NCBI GenBank assembly: GCA_905221375.1
Contig: CAJNCY010000010.1
Span: 40,287-104,286, forward strand
Reading direction: 5' to 3'
Source of the DNA: a bacterium
GTDB lineage: Bacteria; Bacillota; Bacilli; Lactobacillales; Streptococcaceae
Length of the DNA: 64,000 nucleotides
This document shows positions 1 to 8,622 of this stretch, piece after piece. A program made the translations under genes and the position numbers. The notes beneath the pieces were generated by a model. The model made no database searches, was not told the DNA's origin, and saw only the letters and a program-made list of their open reading frames with translations. Position 1 is the first letter of the stretch, and each line of letters begins with the position of its first letter.

Positions 1-1
1 T

Positions 2-55
2 CTTTTTATTTTCATGCTGCTTTCCTGGTCCATTATCCTCAAAATCAACAAACAC
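2..55 (-). CDS. possible 5' end of a divergent gene, cut by the window edge
   Basis: An open minus-strand frame begins at a GTG (bases 55-53) just after a purine-rich GGGGGAG stretch and runs off the left edge, giving about 18 residues beginning [18 protein letters not shown]. The Shine-Dalgarno-like run with 4-5 base spacing is the only positive sign. The fragment is too short to assign to a family, and it could be chance coding upstream of hslO. Confidence 0.2.
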   Translation of the reverse strand, partial: MFVDFEDNGPGKQHENKK

Positions 56-80
56 ACGGCTCCCCCTTTGGGCATTTTTA

Positions 81-89
81 TGCTAAAAT
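81..89 (+). promoter_or_regulatory. extended -10 promoter of hslO
   Basis: TGC-TAAAAT is an extended -10 element. It ends 7 bases before the hslO ATG at 97, with no -35 match and no Shine-Dalgarno, so transcription probably starts at or next to the start codon. Confidence 0.55.
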
Positions 90-96
90 AGTAGCT

Positions 97-969
97 ATGG
101 ATAAAATTATTAAAACTATATCAGAAAGCGGCGCCTTTCGTGCTTTTGTCCTTGACAGCACAGAAACCGTCCGCACTGCTCAAGAAAAACACCAAACCCA
201 AGCTAGCTCAACTGTAGCGCTTGGTCGAACTCTTATCGCTAGCCAGATTCTCGCAGCCAATGAAAAAGGAAATACCAAACTTACAGTTAAGGTGCTGGGA
301 TCTAGCTCTCTAGGCGCTATCATCACCGTCGCAGATACCAAGGGGAATGTCAAAGGATACGTTCAAAACCCTGGTGTTGACATCAAAAAGACTGCAACTG
401 GTGAAGTCCTAGTCGGACCTTTTGTCGGCAATGGCCAATTCCTCGTTATCACAGACTATGGTACTGGAAATCCTTACAACTCTATGACTCCCCTTATCTC
501 TGGGGAAATTGGTGAAGACCTTGCCTTTTACCTGACTGAAAGCCAACAAACGCCTTCTGCAGTCGGCCTCAATGTCCTTTTGGACGAGGAAGACAAAGTC
601 AAGGTTGCAGGCGGTTTCCTAGTTCAAGTCTTGCCGGGAGCCAAGGAAGAAGAGATTGCTCGCTTTGAAAAACGCATCCAAGAAATGCCAGCTATCTCAA
701 TGCTTCTAGAAAGTGAAGACCATATCGAAGCCCTCCTCAAGGCAATCTACGGGGACGAGGCCTACAAGCGTCTTTCTGAAGAAGAAATTCGTTTCCAATG
801 TGACTGTAGCCATGAACGCTTTATGAACGCTCTTGCTAGCCTTCCAAGCTCAGACTTACAGGAAATGAAAGAGGAAGACCACGGAGCAGAAATCACTTGT
901 CAATTCTGCCAAACAACTTATAACTTTGATGAAAACGACCTGGAGGAACTCATTCGTGACAAATCTTAA
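97..969 (+). CDS. hslO: Hsp33 family redox-regulated chaperone
   Basis: A 290-residue cytoplasmic holdase that protects unfolding proteins under oxidative stress. In this family four cysteines bind zinc in the reduced, inactive state, and oxidation releases the metal and activates the protein. The cysteines are visible as C235-D-C237 and C268-x2-C271 at the C-terminus, and the length is usual for the family. The ATG at 97 follows an extended -10 by 7 bases with no ribosome-binding site, so the mRNA may be leaderless. The 3' end overlaps dusB by 14 bases, which suggests one transcription unit with dusB and the hydrolase behind it. Confidence 0.95.
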   Translation: MDKIIKTISESGAFRAFVLDSTETVRTAQEKHQTQASSTVALGRTLIASQILAANEKGNTKLTVKVLGSSSLGAIITVADTKGNVKGYVQNPGVDIKKTATGEVLVGPFVGNGQFLVITDYGTGNPYNSMTPLISGEIGEDLAFYLTESQQTPSAVGLNVLLDEEDKVKVAGGFLVQVLPGAKEEEIARFEKRIQEMPAISMLLESEDHIEALLKAIYGDEAYKRLSEEEIRFQCDCSHERFMNALASLPSSDLQEMKEEDHGAEITCQFCQTTYNFDENDLEELIRDKS

Positions 970-1936
970 TACACCTTTTATGATTGGCAATGTTGAGATT
1001 CCCAATCGTACCGTTTTAGCACCTATGGCTGGTGTCACCAACTCAGCCTTTCGTACTATCGCAAAAGAGCTTGGGGCTGGACTCGTTGTCATGGAGATGG
1101 TCTCTGACAAGGGAATCCAATACAACAACGAAAAAACCCTGCACATGCTTCATATCGATGAAGGCGAAAACCCTGTTTCTATCCAACTTTTTGGTAGTGA
1201 TGAAGACAGCCTAGCACGCGCAGCAGAATTTATCCAAGAAAACACCAAAACCGATATCGTGGATATCAACATGGGCTGCCCAGTTAACAAAATCGTGAAG
1301 AACGAAGCTGGCGCTATGTGGCTCAAGGACCCAGACAAGATCTACTCTATTATCAACAAGGTCCAGTCTGTCCTTGATATTCCACTTACTGTCAAAATGC
1401 GTACCGGCTGGGCCGACCCATCTCTTGCAGTAGAAAATGCCCTCGCTGCTGAAGCTGCAGGCGTTTCTGCCCTCGCCATGCACGGCCGTACCCGTGAGCA
1501 AATGTATACAGGTCACGCAGACCTTGAGACTCTCCATAAAGTTGCTCAAGCTTTGACCAAGATTCCCTTCATCGCCAACGGTGACATCCGTACGGTCCAA
1601 GAAGCCAAACAACGTATCGAAGAAGTCGGTGCTGACGCAGTCATGATTGGCCGCGCTGCCATGGGAAATCCCTACCTCTTCAACCAAATCAACCATTACT
1701 TTGAAACAGGAGAAATCCTACCTGATTTGACCTTTGAAGACAAGATGAAAATCGCCTACGAACACTTGAAACGCTTGATTAACCTCAAAGGGGAAAACGT
1801 CGCAGTTCGTGAGTTTCGTGGACTCGCTCCTCACTACCTCCGTGGAACATCTGGCGCTGCCAAACTCCGCGGAGCTATTTCACAAGCTAGCACCCTAGCA
1901 GAGATTGAAGCCCTCTTGCAATTGGATAAGGCATAA
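956..1936 (+). CDS. dusB: tRNA-dihydrouridine synthase, DusB type
   Basis: An FMN-dependent enzyme that reduces uridine to dihydrouridine in tRNA. Visible family motifs are the [12 protein letters not shown] start of the TIM barrel, NMGCPV with the catalytic cysteine near residue 97, VKMRTGW, and [11 protein letters not shown] with phosphate and flavin contacts. The start is taken as the GTG at 956: GGAGG at 942-946 sits 9 bases upstream, and the mature N-terminus [11 protein letters not shown] then resembles streptococcal orthologues, whereas the longer in-frame ATG at 926 lies deep in hslO. At 326 residues the length fits. It overlaps hslO by 14 bases. Confidence 0.93.
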   Translation: MTNLNTPFMIGNVEIPNRTVLAPMAGVTNSAFRTIAKELGAGLVVMEMVSDKGIQYNNEKTLHMLHIDEGENPVSIQLFGSDEDSLARAAEFIQENTKTDIVDINMGCPVNKIVKNEAGAMWLKDPDKIYSIINKVQSVLDIPLTVKMRTGWADPSLAVENALAAEAAGVSALAMHGRTREQMYTGHADLETLHKVAQALTKIPFIANGDIRTVQEAKQRIEEVGADAVMIGRAAMGNPYLFNQINHYFETGEILPDLTFEDKMKIAYEHLKRLINLKGENVAVREFRGLAPHYLRGTSGAAKLRGAISQASTLAEIEALLQLDKA

Positions 1937-1937
1937 A

Positions 1938-2483
1938 ATGGTTCATACGGCTCTACTGATTATCGATATGCAAAAAGCATTTGATAACCCTATCTGGGGA
2001 GAACGAAACAACCCTCAAGCTGAACAACAAGCATTGAGGGTACTGGCATACTTTCGTAAACACGCTCTTCCAGTCTTACATGTTCAACACATATCTGACA
2101 ATCCCCAGTCGCAATTTCATAACAAACAAAATCAGGTGTTTAAAAGTGGATTTGAGCCAGTCACCTCAGAACCTGTCTTTCAAAAAACGGTTAATAGCGC
2201 CTTTATTGGAACAAATCTTGAAACATATTTACGAAAAAAACAGATTTGTCATTTAGTTGTTGTTGGTTTGACTCTGCCTCATTGTGTATCCACTACTACA
2301 CGAATGGCAGCAAATCTTGGTTTTGAAGTCACTTTACTAGCAGATGCTACTGCCAGTTTTACCCTATCTAACAAAAACGGGCAGGCCATCTCTCCTGAGA
2401 CTATCCATGAGATTAATCTCCTTTCTCTACAAGATGAGTTTGCTCAAATTCTTACTACAGAAGAATTTTTAACCCAAGTATAA
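1938..2483 (+). CDS. isochorismatase-like cysteine hydrolase
   Basis: A 181-residue protein of the isochorismatase / nicotinamidase fold. The catalytic Asp-Lys-Cys triad is visible as the D of LLIIDMQKAF near residue 8, the K of FQKTVNSAF, and the C of LPHCVSTTTR. Substrates in this family range from isochorismate to nicotinamide and N-carbamoyl compounds, and nothing here fixes the substrate. The ATG at 1938 starts one base after the dusB stop, so translation is probably coupled. A longer in-frame start at 1905 lies inside dusB and is rejected. A strong terminator follows at 2493-2524. Confidence 0.88.
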   Translation: MVHTALLIIDMQKAFDNPIWGERNNPQAEQQALRVLAYFRKHALPVLHVQHISDNPQSQFHNKQNQVFKSGFEPVTSEPVFQKTVNSAFIGTNLETYLRKKQICHLVVVGLTLPHCVSTTTRMAANLGFEVTLLADATASFTLSNKNGQAISPETIHEINLLSLQDEFAQILTTEEFLTQV

Positions 2484-2492
2484 GTATAAAAG

Positions 2493-2533
2493 AATCCGTC
2501 AACTCTTATTTGAGCTGACGGATTTTCTTTTAT
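2493..2533. terminator. bidirectional Rho-independent terminator
   Basis: The inverted repeat AATCCGTCA / TGACGGATT with an inner ACTC/GAG pairing is followed by a T-rich run on the plus strand. It separates the convergent hydrolase gene and lipoprotein gene. Confidence 0.85.
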
Positions 2534-2559
2534 TGTAAATATTCAAATACTGAGGGTTG

Positions 2560-3258
2560 TTATTGATTCAAAGCAACACTGGAAACCTTACCATCTGCTC
2601 CTGTTGTAATCTGGATGACTCTCCCTCCACCGATTTTGGCATTATACTTGCCACCATCAAGAGTATAAGAGTAGCCTCTGATAGAGTAATTTTCTTTCTT
2701 TCCATCAGCAGATTCTACTGTAAATTGACCACCTGATGAAACTGTGATGGTTTCGCCATTTGCTCCCTTCCAGTTGCCTGCTGCTGCTGAGAAATCACCG
2801 TCTACCATGGCTAAAACACCCTTGTAGCGTTTATTCTGCTCTGCTTGCTTGTCTTGAAGTTTACGGTCAGTTGTTGGGTCATAGCTTGATTGGTTAGACT
2901 GGGCTTGAGGAGCCTGTTGAGTTGAAGGAGCCTGAGCAGGCGTTTGTTGACTAGCTACCTGTTGATTAGACACCTCTTGACCTTGTCTTTGCTCTGGTGC
3001 AGGTGTTGCTGGTGATGATGTTGTAGTTGCTGCAGACTGGTCAGTAGACGCCTTGGCCTTTTCAGATGAAGCTGAACTTGAGGATTTCTGAGTCTTGCTT
3101 TCTTCGCTAGCAGAAGTTGCTTTAGAACTTGATGATTGGCTTGTCTTAACAGAACTGCTTGCTTGAGTTGTTTCCTTTTTATTTCCACAAGCTCCTAATA
3201 GCAAGGTAGAAGCCAATACAGTTGCTGCCATCAATTTGATATATGTTTTCTTTTTCAT
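2560..3258 (-). CDS. Ser/Gln-rich lipoprotein with a DUF6287-like C-terminal domain
   Basis: A 232-residue secreted lipoprotein. Residues 1-24 form a lipoprotein signal (MKKKTYIK, hydrophobic core, lipobox LLGAC). Then comes a low-complexity linker of Ser, Ala, Thr, Gln and Pro (about 25-130), and a compact C-terminal domain from about residue 145 (YKGVLAMVDGDFSAAAGNW onward) of the type found in other streptococcal lipoproteins with DUF6287. The linker suggests the domain is held away from the membrane through the wall. Function is unknown. It has its own promoter, and a SigX-type box sits further upstream at 3406-3413. Confidence 0.85.
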   Translation of the reverse strand: MKKKTYIKLMAATVLASTLLLGACGNKKETTQASSSVKTSQSSSSKATSASEESKTQKSSSSASSEKAKASTDQSAATTTSSPATPAPEQRQGQEVSNQQVASQQTPAQAPSTQQAPQAQSNQSSYDPTTDRKLQDKQAEQNKRYKGVLAMVDGDFSAAAGNWKGANGETITVSSGGQFTVESADGKKENYSIRGYSYTLDGGKYNAKIGGGRVIQITTGADGKVSSVALNQ

Positions 3259-3312
3259 TTCTCTACTCCTTTGTAATGTTTTTGAAATATTAAGAAATCT
3301 TTTTGTAATATA

Positions 3313-3341
3313 ATTGTAACATCGAGATTTGAATATGTCAA
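3313..3341 (-). promoter_or_regulatory. promoter of the lipoprotein gene
   Basis: TTGACA (3341-3336), 17-base spacer, TACAAT (3318-3313). The -10 region also contains TGTTAC-N5-TATTAC, one mismatch from the WalR (VicR) tandem motif, which is a possible wall-stress link. Confidence 0.75.
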
Positions 3342-3405
3342 CGATTTGTTTAAACTATTTTAAAAATCTCACATAATTTAAACACCTTTACTCCTCCTAC
3401 TCTTC

Positions 3406-3413
3406 TATTCGTA
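3406..3413 (-). promoter_or_regulatory. SigX (ComX) cin-box-like sequence
   Basis: On the minus strand the sequence is a perfect TACGAATA preceded by a T-rich stretch, the same arrangement as at comFA. It lies about 150 bases before the lipoprotein ATG and 65 bases before that gene's housekeeping -35. No other gene on the minus strand lies between them. Confidence 0.4.
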
Positions 3414-3465
3414 ATAAAACAGAAAAACAGGATATTTTCCTGTTAAAAATTTAAATTTGTTTTTA

Positions 3466-3479
3466 TGTAATCGTTTGCA
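3466..3479 (+). promoter_or_regulatory. cre-like CcpA operator
   Basis: TGTAATCGTTTGCA matches the cre consensus TGWAARCGYTWNCW at 13 of 14 positions and overlaps the -35 hexamer of the next promoter. Confidence 0.45.
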
Positions 3480-3503
3480 TTGCGTTAGACAAAGGAATAT
3501 AAT
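3475..3503 (+). promoter_or_regulatory. promoter of the broken small membrane-protein gene
   Basis: TTGCAT (3475-3480), 17-base spacer, TATAAT (3498-3503). AGGAGG follows at 3522-3527, 9 bases before the ATG at 3537. Confidence 0.8.
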
Positions 3504-3536
3504 AATAGTGAAATAGAATATAGGAGGTGCACTCTT

Positions 3537-3767
3537 ATGCTAAATAAGTATTATAAGTATCTTCCTTGAGTGATTTTGGGAGCTTTCTGTTCTTATCAGT
3601 CTGCAGTTCGCTACGCTCAGACTACATTTGATTTATTTTACCTAATAACCATTTTTATGATTGTAGATATAGCTTTACTGTACTTACATGAAACCTATTT
3701 AAAATATAAATACAAAGATTTATTCATTCGCATCATGAGCAATTCTAAGAAAAATAGCCATCCCTAA
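3537..3767 (+). pseudogene. small membrane protein interrupted by an in-frame TGA
   Basis: From the ATG at 3537, placed 9 bases after a perfect AGGAGG, the frame reads MLNKYYKYLP and then stops at a TGA (3567-3569). The same frame continues open as VILGAFCSYQSAVRYAQTT and on to a TAA at 3765-3767, giving 76 sense codons in all with one internal stop. The remainder contains a hydrophobic segment (LFYLITIFMIVDIALLYL) and a basic tail. A tryptophan codon (TGG) is the likely ancestral base triplet. A GTG at 3570 directly after the stop could restart translation, but it lacks its own ribosome-binding site. Promoter, cre-like site and terminator are intact, so the damage looks recent, or the TGA is read through. 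Confidence 0.65.
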
Positions 3768-3805
3768 AACAGTCGCAACAGCAAAGCAAACTAATAAAGG
3801 TAAAC

Positions 3806-3840
3806 AACGAGGTCAGGAACTTTGTCCCGACCTCGTTTTT
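3806..3840. terminator. terminator between the small gene and clpC
   Basis: The stem AACGAGGTC / GACCTCGTT is followed by TTTTT on the plus strand, and it touches the clpC stop codon. On the minus strand the T run is weaker (GTTGTTT). Confidence 0.75.
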
Positions 3841-6271
3841 ATACAATATCAAATTTTAACTGGCCTGCTTTGACACCAATCTTAAGTGTGCTACCTGCCA
3901 CTAATTCTCCCTTAAGAAGAAGTTCTGACAACTTGTCTTCCACTTCTGTTTGCAGAGTTCTGCGAAGTGGACGAGCTCCCATATCTGGATCGTAGCCTTG
4001 ATTTGCCAACAATTTCAGGGCTGAAGCTTGTAATTTCAAATCAATGCCTTTTTCAGCCAAACTTGCCACTAAAGGTTTGACCATAATCTTCACCACTTCC
4101 TGCATATGGTCGCTAGAAAGGCTATGGAAGACCACCTTTTCATCAATACGGTTGATAAACTCAGGTCTATAAGCCTTTTTCAACTCTTCAAACATACGTT
4201 TTTCCATATTTTCCTGGTCAAAACGAATGTCCTTAGCCCCAAAACCAACAGTCTTATCATCACGAAGGGCTGTTGCACCCAAGTTTGACGTCATGATGAT
4301 AATGGTATTTGAAAAGTCAACCTTGCGTCCCTTACTATCTGTCAAAACACCATCATCCAAGACTTGCAAGAGCACATTAAAGATATCTGGGTGAGCCTTT
4401 TCTACCTCATCAAAGAGCAAGACTGAATATGGTTTATTGCGAACCTTCTCGGTCAACTCCCCACCTTCTTCATAACCCACATAGCCTGGAGGAGCTCCGT
4501 TGAGACGGCTGGCTGCGAATTTCTCCATATACTCACTCATATCAAAGCGGATAAGAGCTGATTCGTCGTCAAAAAGAACTTCCGCTAGAGCCTTAGCCAA
4601 TTCGGTCTTCCCGACACCTGTGGGTCCTAGGAACATAAAGGAACCAATCGGACGCTTGTGACTGCGAATCCCTGACTGATTGCGGCGAATGGCACGGCTA
4701 ATGCTTGAAACTGCTTGATCTTGACCGATGACACGTTTGTGCAATTCAGCTTCCAGATTCAGGTATTTTTTAGCATCCGTTTGAGTCAGTTTTTGGACTG
4801 GAATACCTGACAAGCGACTCAAGGTGGTCAAAATATCAGACTCTGTCACCAAGTCTTTATAGACAGGCACTTTCTCTTCTTTTGCGATTAGCTGGGCTGC
4901 CTGTTTCCACTTGCCATCCATCAAGGCCTTGTCAGCTGGACTCAAACCTGAATCGTCTGCTTTTACATGCTTAGCCTTATTTTGCACTGTTGCTGCTGCT
5001 TCATCCAAGAGATCGATAGCAGAGTCTGGCAAGTGACGACTAGTCAAGTAACGATGAGCCATCTTGACGGCTGTTTCAACCGCTTCATCTGTGATTTGCA
5101 CCCGGTGATGTTTCTCATAAGTCGCCTTCAAACCTTGCAAAATGGTCATGCTGTCTGCCACACTTGGTTCTTCAATCGTCACTTTGGCGAAACGACGAGA
5201 AAGGGCCGCATCTTTTTCGATGTGTTTTTGATATTCTTCCTGAGTGGTCGCACCAACCGTTCTCAAAGTTCCACGCGCCAAGGCTGGCTTCAAGATATTG
5301 GCCGCATCTAGAGTTGAGTCAATCCCGCTCCCAGAACCCATGATGGTGTGGAGTTCGTCGATAAATAGAATTACTTGACCATCTTCTTCAATATCCTTGA
5401 TGATATTGTTCATGCGCTCTTCAAAGTCACCACGGAAGCGTGTCCCTGCAACGACATTCATCAAATCAAGCTCTAACACGCGCATCTTAGCCATTTCCGC
5501 AGGTACATCACCACTAGCAATACGCTGGGCAAGACCAAGCGCCAGAGCAGTTTTCCCGACACCAGCATCTCCAACCAAGACAGGATTGTTCTTGGTCTTA
5601 CGGCTCAAGATTTGAATCATACGCGAGATTTCCTTGTCCCGACCGATGACTGGTTCTAACTTGCCAGAACGCGCTTGCTCTGTCAAATCATGCGTATAGT
5701 CCTCGAGACCACCACTCGGAGTCTGGGGCATGCCCATCATATTAGCCATAGAATTTTGCTTGTCAGCTACTGTACGATGACGTTGGCGTAAAGCCTTGAG
5801 GTCTTCACGAGTCCAACCTGCACGTTCTTCTAGATTTCGACGTAGGGCAGCAATCTTGACCTGATCTTTCTTGTCTTCATAAGAAAAACCAGCCCTCTCC
5901 AAGATACGAGTCGCCAAGGCATTTCCATCATGCAAAATCGCATAAAGGACGTGCTCTGTCCCTAGCACCTTAGCATGGACCACTGACGCCACATACTCTG
6001 CTTCATCAAAAAGGACCCGCAAACGATGGGAGAACGGCAATTCCGTATAGGTTTCATCCTTGCTATAGTCCGTTTCAGTCAGTTCCAAAGCGACTTCTTC
6101 TAAACGATCCATCTCATATGGATAATCATTTAAAGTCGCCCCTGCCACACTATAACTGTGATTGGACATGGCAATCAACAAGTGCCAAGACTCTAGATAA
6201 CGAGCTCCAAAATGGCCAGCAACCATGTAGGCACTTTCGATACATTCATTCAATGCTTTTGAATAGTTCAT
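3839..6271 (-). CDS. clpC: ClpC AAA+ unfoldase
   Basis: An 810-residue Hsp100 ATPase that unfolds substrates for ClpP. An N-terminal Clp_N repeat domain (about 1-145) is followed by the first AAA+ module with Walker A GDAGVGKT and sensor motifs, a middle segment, the second AAA+ module with GPTGVGKT and DEVEKAHPD, and a C-terminal ClpB-D2-small domain. The gene starts one base after the ctsR stop, so the two are co-transcribed from the CtsR-controlled promoter and translationally coupled. The length and domain order are those of Gram-positive ClpC. Confidence 0.96.
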   Translation of the reverse strand: MNYSKALNECIESAYMVAGHFGARYLESWHLLIAMSNHSYSVAGATLNDYPYEMDRLEEVALELTETDYSKDETYTELPFSHRLRVLFDEAEYVASVVHAKVLGTEHVLYAILHDGNALATRILERAGFSYEDKKDQVKIAALRRNLEERAGWTREDLKALRQRHRTVADKQNSMANMMGMPQTPSGGLEDYTHDLTEQARSGKLEPVIGRDKEISRMIQILSRKTKNNPVLVGDAGVGKTALALGLAQRIASGDVPAEMAKMRVLELDLMNVVAGTRFRGDFEERMNNIIKDIEEDGQVILFIDELHTIMGSGSGIDSTLDAANILKPALARGTLRTVGATTQEEYQKHIEKDAALSRRFAKVTIEEPSVADSMTILQGLKATYEKHHRVQITDEAVETAVKMAHRYLTSRHLPDSAIDLLDEAAATVQNKAKHVKADDSGLSPADKALMDGKWKQAAQLIAKEEKVPVYKDLVTESDILTTLSRLSGIPVQKLTQTDAKKYLNLEAELHKRVIGQDQAVSSISRAIRRNQSGIRSHKRPIGSFMFLGPTGVGKTELAKALAEVLFDDESALIRFDMSEYMEKFAASRLNGAPPGYVGYEEGGELTEKVRNKPYSVLLFDEVEKAHPDIFNVLLQVLDDGVLTDSKGRKVDFSNTIIIMTSNLGATALRDDKTVGFGAKDIRFDQENMEKRMFEELKKAYRPEFINRIDEKVVFHSLSSDHMQEVVKIMVKPLVASLAEKGIDLKLQASALKLLANQGYDPDMGARPLRRTLQTEVEDKLSELLLKGELVAGSTLKIGVKAGQLKFDIV

Positions 6272-6272
6272 C

Positions 6273-6731
6273 TTACTTCCCTTTTCTATCTACCTCTTGT
6301 ATGACCTGTCGTAGCATGTTTGCTCGAACAACTGGAGCTTCTTCTCCTAGAACACGATCCAAAGCTACTGATACTAGCAAATTCATCTCCTGCTTGGTCA
6401 TCAATTCCTGCTCAACCAAAAGCTGGAGAATATCCTCATAAATTTCTTGACTGACCCGCTCACCAATTGAGTAAAGCAGCTCCCTGAGCATTTCATGATG
6501 ACTGGAAAACTCAATCCGTCCTATACGAATGTAGCCTCCGCCACCACGCTTACTTTCAACCAAGTAGCCTCTACTTTCCGTAAAGCGTGTCTTGATCACA
6601 TAGTTAATCTGACTAGGAACAACCTGAAAAGTATCGGCCAACTGACTCCGTTGCAACTCCACGATACCAGATTGATCTAAAATTGCCTTGATGTAGGCCT
6701 CAATATGATCCGATGTATTTTTAAATCTCAT
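6273..6731 (-). CDS. ctsR: CtsR, repressor of class III heat-shock genes
   Basis: A 152-residue DNA-binding repressor of clp and related genes. The winged-helix region contains the conserved glycine-rich wing RGGGGYIRIGRI (about 62-73), which in CtsR contacts the operator minor groove and senses heat. A helical dimerisation domain follows. It is the first gene of the ctsR-clpC operon, and the CtsR operator lies between its own -10 and start codon, so it is autoregulated. Confidence 0.96.
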   Translation of the reverse strand: MRFKNTSDHIEAYIKAILDQSGIVELQRSQLADTFQVVPSQINYVIKTRFTESRGYLVESKRGGGGYIRIGRIEFSSHHEMLRELLYSIGERVSQEIYEDILQLLVEQELMTKQEMNLLVSVALDRVLGEEAPVVRANMLRQVIQEVDRKGK

Positions 6732-6756
6732 TACAAACCCACCTCTCTCTTTAAAC

Positions 6757-6779
6757 CTTGACTATCTTTGACTATTATA
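6757..6779 (-). promoter_or_regulatory. ctsR-clpC promoter -10 and CtsR operator
   Basis: On the minus strand TATAAT (6779-6774) is directly followed by AGTCAAAGATAGTCAAG (6773-6757), a close match to the CtsR heptad direct repeat (A/G)GTCAAA-N3-(A/G)GTCAAA. The operator covers the expected transcription start. Confidence 0.9.
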
Positions 6780-6799
6780 CCGAAATTTTCTCATTTTTA

Positions 6800-6842
6800 A
6801 AAGAAAAAGGGCGCTGGTAAAGGATAATCTTCACCAACTCCC
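6800..6842 (-). terminator. terminator of the thiamine-precursor transporter operon
   Basis: On the minus strand a long stem pairs GGG..TTGGTGAAG with CTTTACCAG..CCC around an ATTAT-type loop and is followed by TTTTTCTTTT. Confidence 0.8.
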
Positions 6843-6849
6843 TATTTTT

Positions 6850-7578
6850 CTACTTATCTAAGCCTAATTCTGCTAAGATCTGACGTTTATAGGCAATCTT
6901 TTGAACTTCCTTGTCCTCATCTTCAGACCAATCTAGTTTAATTTCTGAAACAATTTTCCCAGGGCGATTTTTCAAGATATAAATGCGGTCGCTGAGATTG
7001 AGGGCCTCTTCGATACTATGCGTGATAATCAAGGTCGTCAGCTGCAACTGTTTGTGAATATCAAGGTACCAAGCGTGGAGTTCCATCTTTGTCATCTCAT
7101 CTAAGGCACTAAAGGCCTCATCCAAGAGAAAGAGCTTGTGTCCAAAAAGATAGGTACGAAGCAAAGCCACACGCTGACGCATCCCCCCACTCAGTTCATG
7201 AGGATACTTGTCCCGTACAGCTGTCAACTGGAAGGTCGCAAGGATTTCATCCGCGCGAGCAATAGCCTCTGCCTTATCCACTTTTTGAATCAAGAGGGGC
7301 AGGATGATATTGCCCAGCACAGTCTTGTGCTCCAAGAGCAGATCCTTTTGCAACATATAACTCACGCGCCCCTTAGGATTTTCTTCACCATCAAGGACAA
7401 TTCGCCCTGACTGGACTTCTAAAATCCCTGCAATTAAGTTAAAGAGGGTGGTCTTACCAACACCACTTGGGCCTAGGATGGAAACCACTTCACCTGAAGT
7501 CACTCTCAGATTGATGTCCTCTAAAATCCTCTCCTGACCATAAGCATAACTGACGTGTTCTAGTCTAATTTCTGTCAT
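6850..7578 (-). CDS. ABC transporter ATP-binding protein, ThiZ-like
   Basis: A 242-residue ATPase with Walker A GPSGVGKTT (about 36-44), Q-loop, signature LSGGMRQR, Walker B LFLLDEAFSAL and the H-loop histidine in ITHSIEEAL. This is the subfamily of nitrate/sulfonate/taurine-type importers. It is the last gene of a four-gene minus-strand operon behind a TPP riboswitch, so the cargo is probably a thiamine pyrimidine precursor, as for the ThiXYZ system. Its ATG overlaps the stop of the binding-protein gene (TAATG). Confidence 0.9.
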   Translation of the reverse strand: MTEIRLEHVSYAYGQERILEDINLRVTSGEVVSILGPSGVGKTTLFNLIAGILEVQSGRIVLDGEENPKGRVSYMLQKDLLLEHKTVLGNIILPLLIQKVDKAEAIARADEILATFQLTAVRDKYPHELSGGMRQRVALLRTYLFGHKLFLLDEAFSALDEMTKMELHAWYLDIHKQLQLTTLIITHSIEEALNLSDRIYILKNRPGKIVSEIKLDWSEDEDKEVQKIAYKRQILAELGLDK

Positions 7579-8585
7579 TATTTCACAAATTCATTGGTGA
7601 AGCCTTTGTCTGTCAAGTCTTCTTTAAGGATACCATTTTCTTTATCCCATTTGTAGAAGGCATTCCAGCGAGCTGCATCAAATTGACCCCATTTTTCCTT
7701 GTCGCTTGCGTATTCTTTTGACAAGTATTTTTGAGATTCGATGACAAAGTCACGTTTTTCCTTGAGTTCAGGTGCATTTTTGATGAGGATATCAGCTGCT
7801 TCCTCTGGATGCTCCATGGCATATTGGTAACCTTTTTTGATAGCTTGGATGACTTTACGTGCTTCTTCTTTGTTATCTTTCAAATAGTCATTGTTGGCGA
7901 TGATAACTGGTGAGTAGTAGTCAAATTCTTTAACGTAGTCTTTCAAGTACATGAAGTTAGCCTCTACACCTTGAGATTTGGCAAGGATACCATCCCATCC
8001 ATAGTAGATCCATGCAGTATCAAATACTCCATTAGCAATCGGTGTGATAGAGTTTGAGTCGTTGTTTGGTACTTTTTCAACTTTTTCAAAATCTCCGCCT
8101 TGTGATTCTACCAAGGTTTTCAACATAGCAAGTTCAGTTGGGTCATTCCATGTACCATATTTCTTACCAACCAAGTCCTTTGGACTAGCTACATTGTCAG
8201 ATTTACGAGAGATAATTCCTGATGTATTGTGCTCTACGATAGCTGCAACGGCAGTAATTCCTGCTCCTTTTTCCAATTTTTTAGCCATGTAGTCTTGGAA
8301 ATAGACTGCAAATGGTGCCTTACCATTGATAACCAAATCAGAAGAACTTTCTTCTGGTGGCAATTTCAAATCAACATCCACTCCAGCTTCTTTGAAATAA
8401 CCTTTTTCCTTAGCCACATAAAGCCCTGTGTGGTTGGTATTTGGTGTCCAGTCTAAGATAAAGTCGATTTTCTTAAGTTCTGCTTCCTTATTATCCTTAG
8501 AAGCAGTTCCTTGACCACAAGCTACAAGCACAACAGCTACAAGAGCTGTTAAAACAGTTAAAAACACTTTCCATGTTTTCTTCAT
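7578..8585 (-). CDS. substrate-binding lipoprotein, ThiY / NMT1-like
   Basis: A 335-residue lipoprotein that captures the substrate outside the membrane. Signal peptide MKKTWKVFLTVLTALVAV ends in a lipobox VLVAC. The mature part carries the NMT1/THI5-like pattern (FILDWTPNTNHTGLYVAKEKGYF, then a DLVINGKAPFAV loop), the family that binds thiamine pyrimidine precursors such as formylaminopyrimidine. The start is set at 8585, where AGAGGAAATTGAA gives a ribosome-binding site and the signal peptide begins. The longer in-frame start at 8657 would place 24 hydrophilic residues before it. The TPP riboswitch upstream supports the thiamine role. Confidence 0.9.
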   Translation of the reverse strand: MKKTWKVFLTVLTALVAVVLVACGQGTASKDNKEAELKKIDFILDWTPNTNHTGLYVAKEKGYFKEAGVDVDLKLPPEESSSDLVINGKAPFAVYFQDYMAKKLEKGAGITAVAAIVEHNTSGIISRKSDNVASPKDLVGKKYGTWNDPTELAMLKTLVESQGGDFEKVEKVPNNDSNSITPIANGVFDTAWIYYGWDGILAKSQGVEANFMYLKDYVKEFDYYSPVIIANNDYLKDNKEEARKVIQAIKKGYQYAMEHPEEAADILIKNAPELKEKRDFVIESQKYLSKEYASDKEKWGQFDAARWNAFYKWDKENGILKEDLTDKGFTNEFVK

Positions 8586-8622
8586 TTCAATTTCCTCTTT
8601 TCTTTTTTGAAACATTCTTATC

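Noticed and set aside
1211..1696. A 161-codon minus-strand frame opposite dusB
   Set aside because: It mirrors the highly conserved dusB coding strand and has no promoter or start signal.
4967..5311. Cys-rich plus-strand frame opposite clpC
   Set aside because: It is an antisense shadow of clpC; the composition is explained by codon use of ClpC.
6532..6539. TACGAATG, a near match to a SigX box
   Set aside because: It lies inside ctsR, has a mismatch at the last base, and lacks a T-rich flank or a suitable downstream gene.
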